The notes: generated by a model from the letters alone, not told the origin. Shown: positions 49,681 to 60,020, counted from the stretch's first letter. The stretch is DNA of 64,000 nt from an uncultured Bacteroidales bacterium (GCA_902801425.1 CADCIQ010000026.1:1-64000); one strand, 5' to 3'. Numbers and translations are program-made.

Positions 49681-50691
49681 TTAATATCCGTCAGGATTGT
49701 TCTTCTGCCAGTTCCATGAATCACGGCACATATCCTCAATGCCGTACTTAGCCTCCCAACCAAGCTCTGCCTTTGCCTTTGCAGGGTCGCAGTAGCAGGT
49801 AGCGATATCGCCTGCACGACGTGGCTTGATAACGTAAGGCACGTCAACACCGTTTACCTTGATGAATGCCTTCACCACATCGAGAACGGAATATCCGTGA
49901 CCTGTGCCGAGATTGTAGATAGCCAAACCGCACTTACGGTTGATTGCCTTCAAGGCTGCCACATGACCGGAAGCAAGGTCGCAAACGTGGATATAGTCGC
50001 GCACACCTGTTCCGTCTGGAGTATCATAATCATTACCGAACACGCCCAGTTCCTTGCGCTTGCCAACGGCTGTCTGTGTGATATAAGGCATGAGGTTGTT
50101 TGGTATGCCGTTTGGGTTCTCACCGATAGTGCCTGACTGATGTGCACCTATTGGGTTGAAATAGCGAAGCAGCACCACGTTCCACTCAGGATCAGCCTTC
50201 TGCACGTCAATCATAACCTGCTCAAGCATAGACTTTGTCTGACCGTAAGGGTTGGTGCACTGTCCCTTTGGGCATTCCTCCGTGATAGGAATGATAGCTG
50301 GGTCGCCATACACGGTAGCGGAAGAAGAGAAGATGATGTTCTTCACGCCATTCTTGCGCATCACATCCATGAGGACGAAAGTGCCAGTCATGTTGTTGTG
50401 GTAGTACTCCAAAGGCTTCTCAACCGACTCACCCACAGCCTTCAGACCTGCAAAGTGGATAACGGCATCAATCTTGTTCTCCTTGAAAATCTTGTCGAGA
50501 GCCTCAGCATCGCGCACGTCAGCCTCATAGAAAGGAATCTCCTTGCCGATAATCTTGCCAACACGACGGAGTGACTCAGGGTTTGAGTTTACGAGGTTAT
50601 CCACCACAACGACTGAGTGACCAGCCTTATCAAGTTCGATGGCGGTATGTGAGCCGATGTATCCAGCACCACCGCAAAGAAGTATATTCAT
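49681..50691 (-). CDS. galE: UDP-glucose 4-epimerase
   Basis: From ATG 50691 (MNILLCGGAGYIGSHTAIEL) the protein has 336 aa, the usual GalE length. It shows the NAD-binding GGAGYIGS, the catalytic region SSSATVYGDPAIIPITE and YGQTKSMLEQ (Y-x3-K) and the C-terminal block RRAGDIATCYCDPAKAKAELGW. It interconverts UDP-galactose and UDP-glucose for galactose use and glycan synthesis. The longer frame extends over the promoter. It is divergent from hrpB. Confidence 0.95.
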   Translation of the reverse strand: MNILLCGGAGYIGSHTAIELDKAGHSVVVVDNLVNSNPESLRRVGKIIGKEIPFYEADVRDAEALDKIFKENKIDAVIHFAGLKAVGESVEKPLEYYHNNMTGTFVLMDVMRKNGVKNIIFSSSATVYGDPAIIPITEECPKGQCTNPYGQTKSMLEQVMIDVQKADPEWNVVLLRYFNPIGAHQSGTIGENPNGIPNNLMPYITQTAVGKRKELGVFGNDYDTPDGTGVRDYIHVCDLASGHVAALKAINRKCGLAIYNLGTGHGYSVLDVVKAFIKVNGVDVPYVIKPRRAGDIATCYCDPAKAKAELGWEAKYGIEDMCRDSWNWQKNNPDGY

Positions 50692-50717
50692 AATTATGTT
50701 TGTTTTTGAATTAAGTT

Positions 50718-50726
50718 GCAAAGATA
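50718..50726 (-). promoter_or_regulatory. galE promoter
   Basis: TATCTTTGC on the minus strand, 27 nt before the ATG. Confidence 0.7.
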
Positions 50727-50789
50727 GTAAATTTCCACAATAATCACGATAAATAGCGCATAAAAATTGATTTTTAGTCAAAAAAATAG

Positions 50790-50798
50790 TAATTTTGC
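50790..50798 (+). promoter_or_regulatory. hrpB promoter
   Basis: TAATTTTGC; the predicted leader is about 12 nt. It is back-to-back with the galE promoter, 63 bp apart. Confidence 0.7.
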
Positions 50799-50814
50799 AA
50801 TCAAAACAAAGCAA

Positions 50815-53298
50815 ATGCTACATTCAGAAAAGATTTCTCATCTACCAGCATATTCCATTGCCGAGGAGGTAAATGCCGCTCTTGGCAATCACTCGTCTGT
50901 TGTCATTACCGCACCTCCGGGAGCAGGTAAGTCAACCGTCCTACCTCTTACCATACTGCAAGCGTTCAAGGGAAAGGGCATCATCCTCGAACCGCGCCGC
51001 CTTGCTGCCAGACAGATTGCCGAGCGCATGGCATCATTGCTTGGCGAGCCAGTAGGCGAGACAGTCGGCTACAGAGTTCGGTTTGAGACCATGGTATCGC
51101 CCAGCACACGATTAGAGGTGCTGACCGAGGGCATCCTCACCCGAATGCTTGTGAGCGACCCGACACTTGACGGCGTGGATTTCGTGATTTTCGATGAGTT
51201 TCATGAGCGCAGTCTTGCCTCTGACACCGCCCTCGCCCTCGTGCGTGAGGCGCAGAATCTGATACGCCCCGACCTGAAGATAATAATCATGTCGGCAACG
51301 ATTGACACAAGCAGCATTTGCACCGTCCTTGGTGCAAAACTGATAGAGAGCAAGGGGCGAATGTTCCCCGTAACACCTATCTACATAGCACCCGAACATG
51401 ATATTCCCACCACCGATGAGGTTGCCCGACTCATCATCCGCGCACAGCGTGAGCAAGAGGGCGACATACTCGTATTCCTCCCTGGCGAGGCAGAGATAAG
51501 GCGCGTGGCAGAGGTACTTCCAAACGACTCCAGCATCTTCCCTCTCTACTCCCGACTCTCTCCTTCGGAACAGCGTGCAGCCATTGCACCATCGCCCGAC
51601 GGAAGCCGAAAGACGGTGCTCGCGACATCTATTGCCGAGACATCGCTCACCATTGAGGGCATAAGGGTCGTCATTGACTCTGGGCTTTGCCGCACGATGA
51701 TTTTTGATAAGCGAAACGGAATGTCGCACCTCGAAACCGTGCGTATTTCGCGCGATATGGCTACGCAGAGAATGGGACGTGCAGGACGATTGTCGGAGGG
51801 CGTTTGCTACCGTATGTGGGCGCAGTCGGCAGAGCACGGAATGCAGGAATGTCGCCGTCCGGAGATTCTTGATGCAGACCTTTCATCGCTCGTTCTCGAC
51901 ATCACAGCTTGGGGTGCGAATGACATTGAGGCTCTCCCTTGGCTCACTCTCCCACCCCGAGGCAACGTGTATCAGGCACAGGCTTTGCTCGAATCGTTAG
52001 GAGCTATCAGAAACGGCAGCATAACGGAACTCGGCAAGCGTATGTCGCACATTCCTTGCCATCCTCGCATCTCGCGTATTCTCATCACCGATGATAGTCA
52101 GAAGGCGCTTGCCTGTGACATTGCCGCGTTGCTCGAAGAGAAAGACCCGCTCTCACATCTTACGGACGATAGTGATATTTTCACTCGCATCACCGAACTG
52201 CGCCGGGCAAGGTCAAACCGCACGCTCGGACAATGGTCACGCATCGCTCGTATTGCCTCCGAATACTGCCGTCTGGCTCGTTGCAAGGAGGATAATGCCG
52301 TACCTTCTCAGGACGAAATCGGCACTCTTCTCGCCCTTGCCTATCCTGAGCGTGTAGGTATGGCTCTGAGCACTCCGGGACACTTCCGTCTGTCGAGTGG
52401 CGACAATGCCTTTGTGGATATTAATGATACTCTCTCCGCAAGCAAGTGGATAGCCGTAGCATCGCTCAATGCTGCCTCTGGTCGCATCTTCCTCGCCTCG
52501 CCAATAAGCAAGGAGGCACTTCTTGTACTCTCCTACGAGCATACAACCGTACAATGGGACAGCCGTACGGAGCGAATCATTGCACAACAACAGAAACGTA
52601 TTGGTAATCTGGTAATTGACTCGCGCGACATTCAGTCGCCTGACCGTGCACAGATAATAGAGGCAGTATGCAAAGCGGTGACGAAAAGTGGTGTTTCGCT
52701 CCTCGATTTCTCCGATTCCGTTGCATTGCTCCAACGCAGAATAGAGGCGGTAAGAGGTTGGCATCCTGAATTGGAAATGCCAGATGTGAGTACCGAGAAT
52801 CTTCTTGCTACGGCTGACGAATGGCTTCCGTTCTATCTCGAACAAGTATCAGGAACGATAGACAAAAAAACGCTCAGGTCACTCGACCTAAGCGCAATTA
52901 TATTTGGCATGCTCACTTACGAGCAGCAACTTTCACTTGACCGTCTCGCACCGACTCACATCACTGTTCCGACGGGTTCTCGCATCCGCATCGACTATCG
53001 TCAGGGTGCCGAGGCTCCCGTGGTGAGCGTAAGGCTTCAGGAGTGTTTCGGCTTGACCGATACGCCAACAGTAAACGATGGCAAGCAGTCCTTGCTCATG
53101 GAACTTCTCTCACCGGGTTTCAAGCCTGTGCAACTGACGAAAGACCTACGCAGCTTCTGGCAAGAAACATATTTCGAGGTGCGAAAGGAATTGCGTCGCC
53201 GCTATCCCAAGCACTCTTGGCCTGATGATCCGCTAACGGCACCAGCCACACGAACAACGCAGCGCACGGCAAGTTCCTCATCAAGCAAATTGACATGA
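50815..53298 (+). CDS. hrpB: ATP-dependent helicase HrpB
   Basis: From ATG 50815 the protein has 827 aa, normal for HrpB. It has Walker A VVITAPPGAGKSTVLPL, ILEPRRLAARQIAERMA, the DEAH-box variant FVIFDEFHERSL, SATID, and in lobe 2 VLATSIAETSLTIEGI and QRMGRAGRLSEGVCYRMW. The HrpB C-terminal domain follows, closing with WQETYFEVRKELRRRYPKHSWPDDPL. It is a DExH RNA helicase of uncertain cellular role. The final residues (TTQRTASSSSSKLT) run into the opposite gene, giving a 97-bp convergent overlap. Confidence 0.93.
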   Translation: MLHSEKISHLPAYSIAEEVNAALGNHSSVVITAPPGAGKSTVLPLTILQAFKGKGIILEPRRLAARQIAERMASLLGEPVGETVGYRVRFETMVSPSTRLEVLTEGILTRMLVSDPTLDGVDFVIFDEFHERSLASDTALALVREAQNLIRPDLKIIIMSATIDTSSICTVLGAKLIESKGRMFPVTPIYIAPEHDIPTTDEVARLIIRAQREQEGDILVFLPGEAEIRRVAEVLPNDSSIFPLYSRLSPSEQRAAIAPSPDGSRKTVLATSIAETSLTIEGIRVVIDSGLCRTMIFDKRNGMSHLETVRISRDMATQRMGRAGRLSEGVCYRMWAQSAEHGMQECRRPEILDADLSSLVLDITAWGANDIEALPWLTLPPRGNVYQAQALLESLGAIRNGSITELGKRMSHIPCHPRISRILITDDSQKALACDIAALLEEKDPLSHLTDDSDIFTRITELRRARSNRTLGQWSRIARIASEYCRLARCKEDNAVPSQDEIGTLLALAYPERVGMALSTPGHFRLSSGDNAFVDINDTLSASKWIAVASLNAASGRIFLASPISKEALLVLSYEHTTVQWDSRTERIIAQQQKRIGNLVIDSRDIQSPDRAQIIEAVCKAVTKSGVSLLDFSDSVALLQRRIEAVRGWHPELEMPDVSTENLLATADEWLPFYLEQVSGTIDKKTLRSLDLSAIIFGMLTYEQQLSLDRLAPTHITVPTGSRIRIDYRQGAEAPVVSVRLQECFGLTDTPTVNDGKQSLLMELLSPGFKPVQLTKDLRSFWQETYFEVRKELRRRYPKHSWPDDPLTAPATRTTQRTASSSSSKLT

Positions 53299-54593
53299 CC
53301 TTTGGCAAGGAAATTTTTAAGTCCCTCTGCCTCGGTAAAGATGCTCGGACAGATGGTTATGATCGGCTTACGACACTCGCTTATCTTACGGTGAATAGCA
53401 TCGAAGAAATCCCCGAGAGGCTCAAGTCCGGCAGAACCGTATGACAATATTATCGCATCAATCTCATCGAAACGCTTGTCGCAATAATCTATGGCAGCCT
53501 CAAGATGTGCTACTGTTCCCGTGGCGAGCACATCAATCGGATTTGATACGGACGCACCCTTATGGAGCTTGGCAAGGAGTTCATCGGCTGCCTCGCCTTT
53601 CAGTTCTGGCACAAGCATTCCACCCTTGCTAAGCGCATCGGCGGTAATAACACCGAGACCACCTGCCTGAGTGATGATGGCAAAGCGATTTCCTTCGATT
53701 CTTGGCAGAGAGAAGAGGCAACCCATAGCCACGAGTTCCTGACGGGAGTAGCATCTTACAATTCCAGCCTCACGGAAAAGCTCATCGGCACGCTTGTCAT
53801 CAAAGGCAGCAGAGCCAGTATGGTGACTTGTAGCTCGTGCTCCGCTCTGAGTGCTGCCCGACTTTATGGCTGCAATTCGGCATCCCTTCGCAATAAGCGA
53901 CTTTGCATGACGAAGCAGTCTTTCAGGATCTCTGATGCTCTCAATATACAGAATCTTTCCACGCACATCCTTCGCAGGGTCGAAGTTCTCATCCATGTAC
54001 TGAAGCACATCCTCAACACCAGTATAACGAGCGTTTCCGATACTCCATACGGAATTAAATCTGAGACCTGTAGCCTTGGACATCTCTATGGTATAGAGAG
54101 CCATACCACCAGAATTGGAAATCAAATCCACTCCCTCGGGACAGAGTACAGGATTAGGTGAGGTGAACGCTCCGCAATAGTTGGCAGTAATCATGCCAAT
54201 GCAGTTAGGACCAATAAATGAGCATCCGTATTTATCGCAAGTGGCAAGCATCTGCGCCTCGAGTTCTGCGCCCTCCTCGGAGAGTTCGCTAAAACCAGAA
54301 GAAACCACGATGAACGCCTTGACTCCCTTCTCGGATGCGAGGTACTCTACATAAGAAGGGCAATATCTTGATACAACGACTAAAATTGCAAGATCAGCAT
54401 TTGGGATATCCTTCACATCACGATACGACTTTACGCCCTGAACGACATCCTCATGTGGGTTTACCACATACAGATTCCCCTGATATTTTCCATGTATCAG
54501 ATTATGCACCAAAGCCCCTCCGGGCTTAAGCGTATTATTGGATCCACCTATCACAACGATGCTGGCAGGATTAATAAGTTCTCTGTTAATCAT
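53202..54593 (-). CDS. Acyl-CoA synthetase (NDP-forming), alpha-type protein without ATP-grasp domain
   Basis: The 463-aa protein has a CoA-binding Rossmann domain (IVVIGGSNNTLKPGGALVHN, NPHEDVVQGVKSY), the succinyl-CoA-ligase-like domains (FIGPNCIGMITANY, VDLISNSGGMALYTIEMSK) and the phosphohistidine region (ARATSHHTGSAAF). These make acetate or other acids from acyl-CoA with ATP or GTP formation. In many bacteria a fused ATP-grasp domain follows, giving about 690 aa; here the gene stops at AGAVSGSSGQECLG, inside the end of hrpB. Either a separate beta subunit lies elsewhere or the gene has been cut off by rearrangement. Confidence 0.85.
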   Translation of the reverse strand: MINRELINPASIVVIGGSNNTLKPGGALVHNLIHGKYQGNLYVVNPHEDVVQGVKSYRDVKDIPNADLAILVVVSRYCPSYVEYLASEKGVKAFIVVSSGFSELSEEGAELEAQMLATCDKYGCSFIGPNCIGMITANYCGAFTSPNPVLCPEGVDLISNSGGMALYTIEMSKATGLRFNSVWSIGNARYTGVEDVLQYMDENFDPAKDVRGKILYIESIRDPERLLRHAKSLIAKGCRIAAIKSGSTQSGARATSHHTGSAAFDDKRADELFREAGIVRCYSRQELVAMGCLFSLPRIEGNRFAIITQAGGLGVITADALSKGGMLVPELKGEAADELLAKLHKGASVSNPIDVLATGTVAHLEAAIDYCDKRFDEIDAIILSYGSAGLEPLGDFFDAIHRKISECRKPIITICPSIFTEAEGLKNFLAKGHVNLLDEELAVRCVVRVAGAVSGSSGQECLG

Positions 54594-54636
54594 TGTAAGT
54601 ATTTATTGTCTGTACTATTTATTTTTGAATTTGAGT

Positions 54637-54645
54637 ACAAATATA
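54637..54645 (-). promoter_or_regulatory. Promoter of the acyl-CoA synthetase gene
   Basis: TATATTTGT on the minus strand, about 44 nt before the ATG. Confidence 0.55.
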
Positions 54646-54804
54646 CAAATTTCTTTTCACCTAACAAAACTTTTACCCGTTTTTTAAGTTTTCAGAGGAC
54701 GAGTTTTCAAAAATATCAATAAAGCCATGTTGCAAGGGGAGTAGGAATACACGAAAAAAGGCATAAATAACATGAGGGGAGCGACAAGTTAGGATAAAAG
54801 AAAT

Positions 54805-54838
54805 CGGGACATCCATGACTTGTGTCATTGATGCCCCG
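54805..54838 (-). terminator. Terminator-like hairpin after the TonB-domain gene
   Basis: CGGGGCATC and GATGTCCCG pair (one mismatch), with an inner ATGAC/GTCAT stem; minus-strand sequence then reads ATTTCTTTTATCC. The T-run is imperfect. Confidence 0.55.
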
Positions 54839-54854
54839 CGAAAGTTTCACCCAA

Positions 54855-56219
54855 TCATCTTACAATTCGAAGAGGATTATCTTCATCATTTGTCAAGCGG
54901 AAGGTAACAGGAAGAGAGTACTTCGCGTCAACTCGCTCGCCATTGTGCTTAGCTGGAATCCACTTTGGCATAGCAGAAATAACCCTAACCGCCTCCTTGT
55001 CAAGAAGTGGATCCACGGACTTAGTAACCGCAACATCCTTCACAATTCCGTCTCTGGTAATAGTGAATCGGCAGACTACACGTCCTTCTACCTTATTATC
55101 AATGCATGGACCTGGATACTTCACAGCTCCAGCAATATAAGCAATGATTGCAGGCCTGCCTCCAGGGAAGGAAGGCATTTCCTCTACAACTTCATACACA
55201 CGACTTGACTTACTTGAAACCGCAGCAGTCAAGTTAGCAGTTTTTCTCGGACCATACTGAGAAATGAACCAGCCACGCCTCTCACGCGGTTGCTTCTGAC
55301 CGCCGAGCTTACCGATGAGGTAGCCCTCAATCTGAGTTTCAGAAACAACAGGGTTCTTTGCATATTCCAAAATCTCAGAAGGGTAGATCATGAACATTGC
55401 ACTATCAAGAGGATTGATGATGTCACGAAGCTTGATCTCAACCTCAATCTGACGTACCTTGATAATGTCGCAAAGGTCATTGAAGTATCTCTTAGACTTA
55501 CTCATTCTCATAAATGAACCGAGCCATGCAATACGAGAAGCCTCACCACCATTAGCCTTCATCAAAGGGAAACCTCTATGAGTAGTCAGAAGATCAACAG
55601 ACAGCTTCTGGTTCTTGAGATCTGCATTGCAGAAACCTGCGCTATCGTGAGCAATATATACATCCTTCAACAGAGATTGCAACGCACGCTCGACGATGGT
55701 CTTGCTGAGATAATTCTTAAAGTCAGCCGGCATCTTACCGCCACAAAGCATAATGGCATTGCGGACAGCCTGAGTCTTGAAATCAAAAGAATACAAAGGT
55801 TCACCACCCTCAGGACCAACAACATCAACGAACCATGTATATACATCATCTCTGATTACACTTGAAAGCGAAGCAGACGCAAGAGCATCATTGGCAACCC
55901 TCCAGATGCAATAGTTTCGAGCAACATAACGATTCTCCTGAGCCTCAGTCTTAAATCTGCCCTCAGTTATCTCTGGGAACATTGAGGCGAATGTTGTGTT
56001 TCCCTTGGTGTAAACAACCTTGATGGTTCTGTCAGTCGCATACATCTTCGTCAGCTTAAGATTAAGGAGTTTGTCCATCTTTCCTATCTTATCTTTTTGC
56101 TGGAAAACGTAGTTTTTGGCTCTTTTGGTCATCTGATTAGCATTATTTTGCTGAGCAGCAATCGGAGTACAAATTAGTAGAACCCAAAATAAAGTGTAAA
56201 AATATTTCTTAAAAGTCAT
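54855..56219 (-). CDS. TonB C-terminal domain protein with unique N-terminal region
   Basis: The 454-aa protein has a signal peptide (FYTLFWVLLICTPIAAQ) and a long helical/mixed middle that I do not recognise (about 30-340). At the end is a TonB C-terminal domain: VEEMPSFPGGRPAIIAYIAG, VEGRVVCRFTITRDGIVKDVAV, LDKEAVRVISAMPKWIPAKHNG and KYSLPVTFRL. Such domains contact TonB-dependent receptors. As the N-terminal segment looks cleavable and there is no Pro-rich spanning region, it may act as a periplasmic or outer-membrane accessory rather than a classical TonB. Confidence 0.82.
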   Translation of the reverse strand: MTFKKYFYTLFWVLLICTPIAAQQNNANQMTKRAKNYVFQQKDKIGKMDKLLNLKLTKMYATDRTIKVVYTKGNTTFASMFPEITEGRFKTEAQENRYVARNYCIWRVANDALASASLSSVIRDDVYTWFVDVVGPEGGEPLYSFDFKTQAVRNAIMLCGGKMPADFKNYLSKTIVERALQSLLKDVYIAHDSAGFCNADLKNQKLSVDLLTTHRGFPLMKANGGEASRIAWLGSFMRMSKSKRYFNDLCDIIKVRQIEVEIKLRDIINPLDSAMFMIYPSEILEYAKNPVVSETQIEGYLIGKLGGQKQPRERRGWFISQYGPRKTANLTAAVSSKSSRVYEVVEEMPSFPGGRPAIIAYIAGAVKYPGPCIDNKVEGRVVCRFTITRDGIVKDVAVTKSVDPLLDKEAVRVISAMPKWIPAKHNGERVDAKYSLPVTFRLTNDEDNPLRIVR

Positions 56220-56519
56220 AATTGTATGGTGTTAATAAGGTTTTTTATTGACTACAAAATTAATAAAATAGTTCGATAATGCAAGAAAATATTGTTATTT
56301 TTTTCTATCAACTATTGTTTTTTTATGTTATCATGGGCATTTTGTCAACTACACATTACATTTTCACACGTCTTACATTGATTTTCATCATTAAATCATA
56401 CATGTGTTCACCTATCAAATCGGTATTTACCTTCATATCCCTTCACCTTAATTATATAAAAGAATGAAAAAAAACTACAATTTTTTGTGATATAATTCCG
56501 CTTTTTTGTTTTTTTTCCG
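56220..56519. other. AT-rich divergent intergenic region
   Basis: About 300 bp of very AT-rich DNA between the TonB-domain gene and carB. Apart from the carB promoter at its right end I see no repeat or gene. Confidence 0.5.
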
Positions 56520-56528
56520 TATCTTTGC
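56520..56528 (+). promoter_or_regulatory. carB promoter
   Basis: TATCTTTGC, about 42 nt upstream of the carB ATG. Confidence 0.7.
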
Positions 56529-56570
56529 AGAAAACTTAAACATCAGAATATTCTACAAAAGAAAAAACTC

Positions 56571-59500
56571 ATGAAGAAACAGTTGAAAAAAGTGCTGGTA
56601 TTAGGTTCCGGCGCACTAAAGATTGGACAGGCTGGTGAGTTCGACTACTCTGGTAGTCAGGCACTCAAGGCTTTGCGTGAGGAAGGCATCAAGTCAGTAC
56701 TCGTAAACCCTAACGTAGCAACCATCCAGACAAGTGAGGGTATTGCCGACAAGGTGTATTTCCTACCTATCACACCACACTTTATCACGGAGATAATAAA
56801 GAAGGAGCGTCCAGACGGCATCATGCTTGCCTGGGGCGGTCAGACTGGTCTTAACGTAGGTACGGCTCTTTATCAGAGCGGTGTGCTCAAGGAGTACGGC
56901 GTAGAGGTGCTCGGTACAAGCGTAGAGGCTATCATGAACACCGAGGACCGTGACCTCTTTGTAAAGGAGCTGAACAAGGTAGATCTCAAGGTGCCAGTAT
57001 CACAGGCTTGCGAGACTATGGAAGAGGCAGTAGCTGCTGCTCGTAGCATCGGCTACCCTATCATGATACGTTCAGCATACGCTCTCGGCGGTCTTGGCTC
57101 AGGTGTATGTCCTGACGAGAAGACCTTTATCGAGATTGCGGAATCAGCCTTCACCTTCGCTCCACAGGTACTTGTAGAGGAGTCTCTGAAAGGCTGGAAG
57201 GAGATAGAGTTCGAGGTTATCCGTGATGCCAACGACCATTGCTTTACTGTTGCTTCAATGGAAAACTTCGACCCACTCGGCATTCACACGGGTGAGTCAA
57301 TCGTTGTGGCTCCTACCTGCTCTCTTCGTGAGGATCAGGTAAAGATGCTTCAGGAACTCGCAGTTAAGTGCGTTCGTCACCTGAACATCGTGGGTGAGTG
57401 TAACATTCAGTATGCTTTCAACGCAGATACAAACGACTACCGTATCATCGAGATTAACGCTCGTCTGAGCCGTTCTTCTGCTCTCGCATCAAAGGCTACC
57501 GGCTATCCTCTCGCCTTCGTTGCTGCAAAGATTGCCCTCGGCTATACCCTCGACCAGATTGGCGAGATGGGTACAACAAACTCTGCATACGTAGCGCCTT
57601 CACTCGACTATCTCATCTGTAAGATTCCACGTTGGGATTTGACCAAGTTCACTGGCGTAAGCCGTAAGATCGGCTCTTCTATGAAGTCTGTAGGCGAGAT
57701 CATGTCTATCGGCCGTTCTTTTGAGGAAATGCTTCAGAAGGGTCTCCGTATGATTGGTCAGGGAATGCACGGATTTGTAGGCAACGACCATATCAAATTC
57801 GACAACCTTGACGAGGAACTGGCAAACCCAACCGACCTCCGTATCTTCGCTATTGCCCAGGCTCTTGAGGAGGGCTACACAATCGAGCGTCTCTATGACC
57901 TCACCAAGATTGATCCTTGGTTCATTGAGCGCATGAAGAACATCGTGGATTACAAGCATAAGCTCGAAGGCTACAACTCACTTGAGGAACTTTCTCCTGA
58001 TGTATTGCGTCAGGCTAAGGTTATGGGCTTCTCCGACTTCCAGATTGCGCGTTTCGTACTCAAGGTAAAGGAAGGCAATATGGAGAAGGAAAACCTTGCA
58101 GTTCGTGCTCAGCGTAAGAAGCTCGGCATTCTTCCTGCCGTTAAGAGAATCCCTACAGTTGCAAGTGAGCATCCTGACCTCACCAACTACCTCTACATGA
58201 CATACGCAGTTGAGGGACACGACATCAACTATTATAATAATGAGAAATCAGTCATCGTACTCGGTTCCGGTGCATACCGCATCGGCTCTTCCGTAGAGTT
58301 CGACTGGTGTTCGGTAAATGCTATCAATACCGCTCGTAAGCTCGGTTACAAGAGTATCATGATCAACTATAACCCAGAGACGGTTTCTACCGATTATGAT
58401 ATGTGTGACCGTCTCTATTTCGATGAACTCTCATTCGAGCGCGTGCTTGATGTCATCGACCTTGAGAACCCACGCGGCGTGATTGTTTCCGTTGGTGGTC
58501 AGATTCCTAACAACCTCGCTATGAAGCTTCATCGCCAGTCTGTGCCAATCCTCGGAACAAGTCCTGTGTCTATCGACCGTGCCGAGAACCGCGGTAAGTT
58601 CTCTGCCATGCTCGATAAGCTCGGCATCGACCAGCCACAATGGAGCGCCCTCACATCTATGGAAGACGTGAATGCATTCGTAGAGCGCGTTGGATTCCCT
58701 GTGCTTGTTCGCCCATCTTACGTACTCTCTGGCGCAGCCATGAACGTATGCTACAACAACGAGGAACTTGTGCGCTTCCTCCAGATGGCTTCTGAGGTCA
58801 GCAAGGAGTACCCAGTCGTTATCTCTCAGTTCATGACAGAGACGAACGAGATTGAGTTTGACGCTGTTGCACAGAACGGTGAGGTTGTGGAATATGGTAT
58901 CTCAGAGCATGTGGAGTATGCCGGTGTTCACTCAGGTGATGCTACAATGGTATTCCCTGCACAGAATATCACATTCGCTCAGGCTCGTCAGATCAAGAAG
59001 ATCTCTCGTGCTATTGCAAAGGAGCTCAATATCTCTGGTCCTTTCAACATCCAGTATCTTGCCAAGGGCAGCGACATCAAGGTTATCGAGTGTAACCTCC
59101 GTGCTTCTCGCTCATTCCCATTCGTCAGCAAGGTATTGAAGCGCAACTTCATCGAGACTGCCACAAAGATCATGCTTGATGCTCCATACGCTAAGCCAGA
59201 CAAACTCGTGTTCGACATCGACCGCATGGGCGTTAAGGCTTCTCAGTTCTCATTCGCTCGCTTGCAGAATGCTGACCCAATCCTCGGCGTTGATATGAGC
59301 TCTACAGGTGAGGTTGGATGTATGGGCGACACCTTCGAGGAGGCTCTTCTCAACTCACTCATCGCTACTGGCTACAAGATTCCGTCAAAGGACAAGGGCA
59401 TCATGCTCTCAAGCGGTGGTGCGAAGGAAAAGGCTGCCCTACTCGACCCTGCTCTTGCTCTCGTAAAGGCAGGCTACACGGTTTATGCTTCAGAAGGCAC

Positions 59501-59801
59501 AGCCAAGTATCTCAACGAGAATGGTGCGAAGGCAATAGCTGTTGGATGGCCTGACGAGTCAGGAAGCGGCGTTCCTAACGTGATGGATATGATACACGAC
59601 CATAAGTTCGACCTTATCGTGAACATCCCTAAGAACCACACCAAGCGCGAGCTTACCAATGGCTATAAGATTCGTCGTGGTGCTATCGACCACAACATCC
59701 CATTGATTACCAACGCCCGTCTTGCTTCTGCATTCATCGAGGCATTCTGCTCTATGAGCGAGAACGACCTGCAGATCAAGTCTTGGCAGGATTATGAATA
59801 A
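56571..59801 (+). CDS. carB: Carbamoyl-phosphate synthase large subunit
   Basis: The 1076-aa protein has the full double layout: two homologous synthetase halves, each with a pre-ATP-grasp domain (KVLVLGSGALKIGQAGEFDYSG; VIVLGSGAYRIGSSVEFDWCS) and an ATP-grasp domain (GYPIMIRSAYALGGLGSG; GFPVLVRPSYVLSGAAMN), an oligomerisation domain, and a C-terminal MGS-like regulatory domain (GIMLSSGGAKEKAALLDPAL). It makes carbamoyl phosphate for pyrimidines and arginine, with the CarA subunit providing ammonia. No carA lies next to it in this window. Confidence 0.97.
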   Translation: MKKQLKKVLVLGSGALKIGQAGEFDYSGSQALKALREEGIKSVLVNPNVATIQTSEGIADKVYFLPITPHFITEIIKKERPDGIMLAWGGQTGLNVGTALYQSGVLKEYGVEVLGTSVEAIMNTEDRDLFVKELNKVDLKVPVSQACETMEEAVAAARSIGYPIMIRSAYALGGLGSGVCPDEKTFIEIAESAFTFAPQVLVEESLKGWKEIEFEVIRDANDHCFTVASMENFDPLGIHTGESIVVAPTCSLREDQVKMLQELAVKCVRHLNIVGECNIQYAFNADTNDYRIIEINARLSRSSALASKATGYPLAFVAAKIALGYTLDQIGEMGTTNSAYVAPSLDYLICKIPRWDLTKFTGVSRKIGSSMKSVGEIMSIGRSFEEMLQKGLRMIGQGMHGFVGNDHIKFDNLDEELANPTDLRIFAIAQALEEGYTIERLYDLTKIDPWFIERMKNIVDYKHKLEGYNSLEELSPDVLRQAKVMGFSDFQIARFVLKVKEGNMEKENLAVRAQRKKLGILPAVKRIPTVASEHPDLTNYLYMTYAVEGHDINYYNNEKSVIVLGSGAYRIGSSVEFDWCSVNAINTARKLGYKSIMINYNPETVSTDYDMCDRLYFDELSFERVLDVIDLENPRGVIVSVGGQIPNNLAMKLHRQSVPILGTSPVSIDRAENRGKFSAMLDKLGIDQPQWSALTSMEDVNAFVERVGFPVLVRPSYVLSGAAMNVCYNNEELVRFLQMASEVSKEYPVVISQFMTETNEIEFDAVAQNGEVVEYGISEHVEYAGVHSGDATMVFPAQNITFAQARQIKKISRAIAKELNISGPFNIQYLAKGSDIKVIECNLRASRSFPFVSKVLKRNFIETATKIMLDAPYAKPDKLVFDIDRMGVKASQFSFARLQNADPILGVDMSSTGEVGCMGDTFEEALLNSLIATGYKIPSKDKGIMLSSGGAKEKAALLDPALALVKAGYTVYASEGTAKYLNENGAKAIAVGWPDESGSGVPNVMDMIHDHKFDLIVNIPKNHTKRELTNGYKIRRGAIDHNIPLITNARLASAFIEAFCSMSENDLQIKSWQDYE

Positions 59802-59810
59802 ATGCGAAGG

Positions 59811-59840
59811 AAAGGCTCCACTTGCGTGGGGCTTTTCTTT
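59811..59840 (+). terminator. carB terminator
   Basis: GGCTCCAC and GTGGGGC (one G-T pair) with loop TTGC form a hairpin, preceded by AAA and followed by TTTTCTTT, 9 nt after the stop codon. Confidence 0.8.
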
Positions 59841-60020
59841 GGAATTTTGGAAAGTAAATTAGGGGTAAATTAAACCAGTAAATTATAGCCAGTAAATTAT
59901 TATGTCGGCAATTTTTCTTCTCAAAAATATAATTTACTGATTATAATTTACTGAATTAATTTATTTCCCATTTACTTTCTAAAAAAAAATGGCGCAAGCC
60001 AAATTTACTCTCCAAATTGT

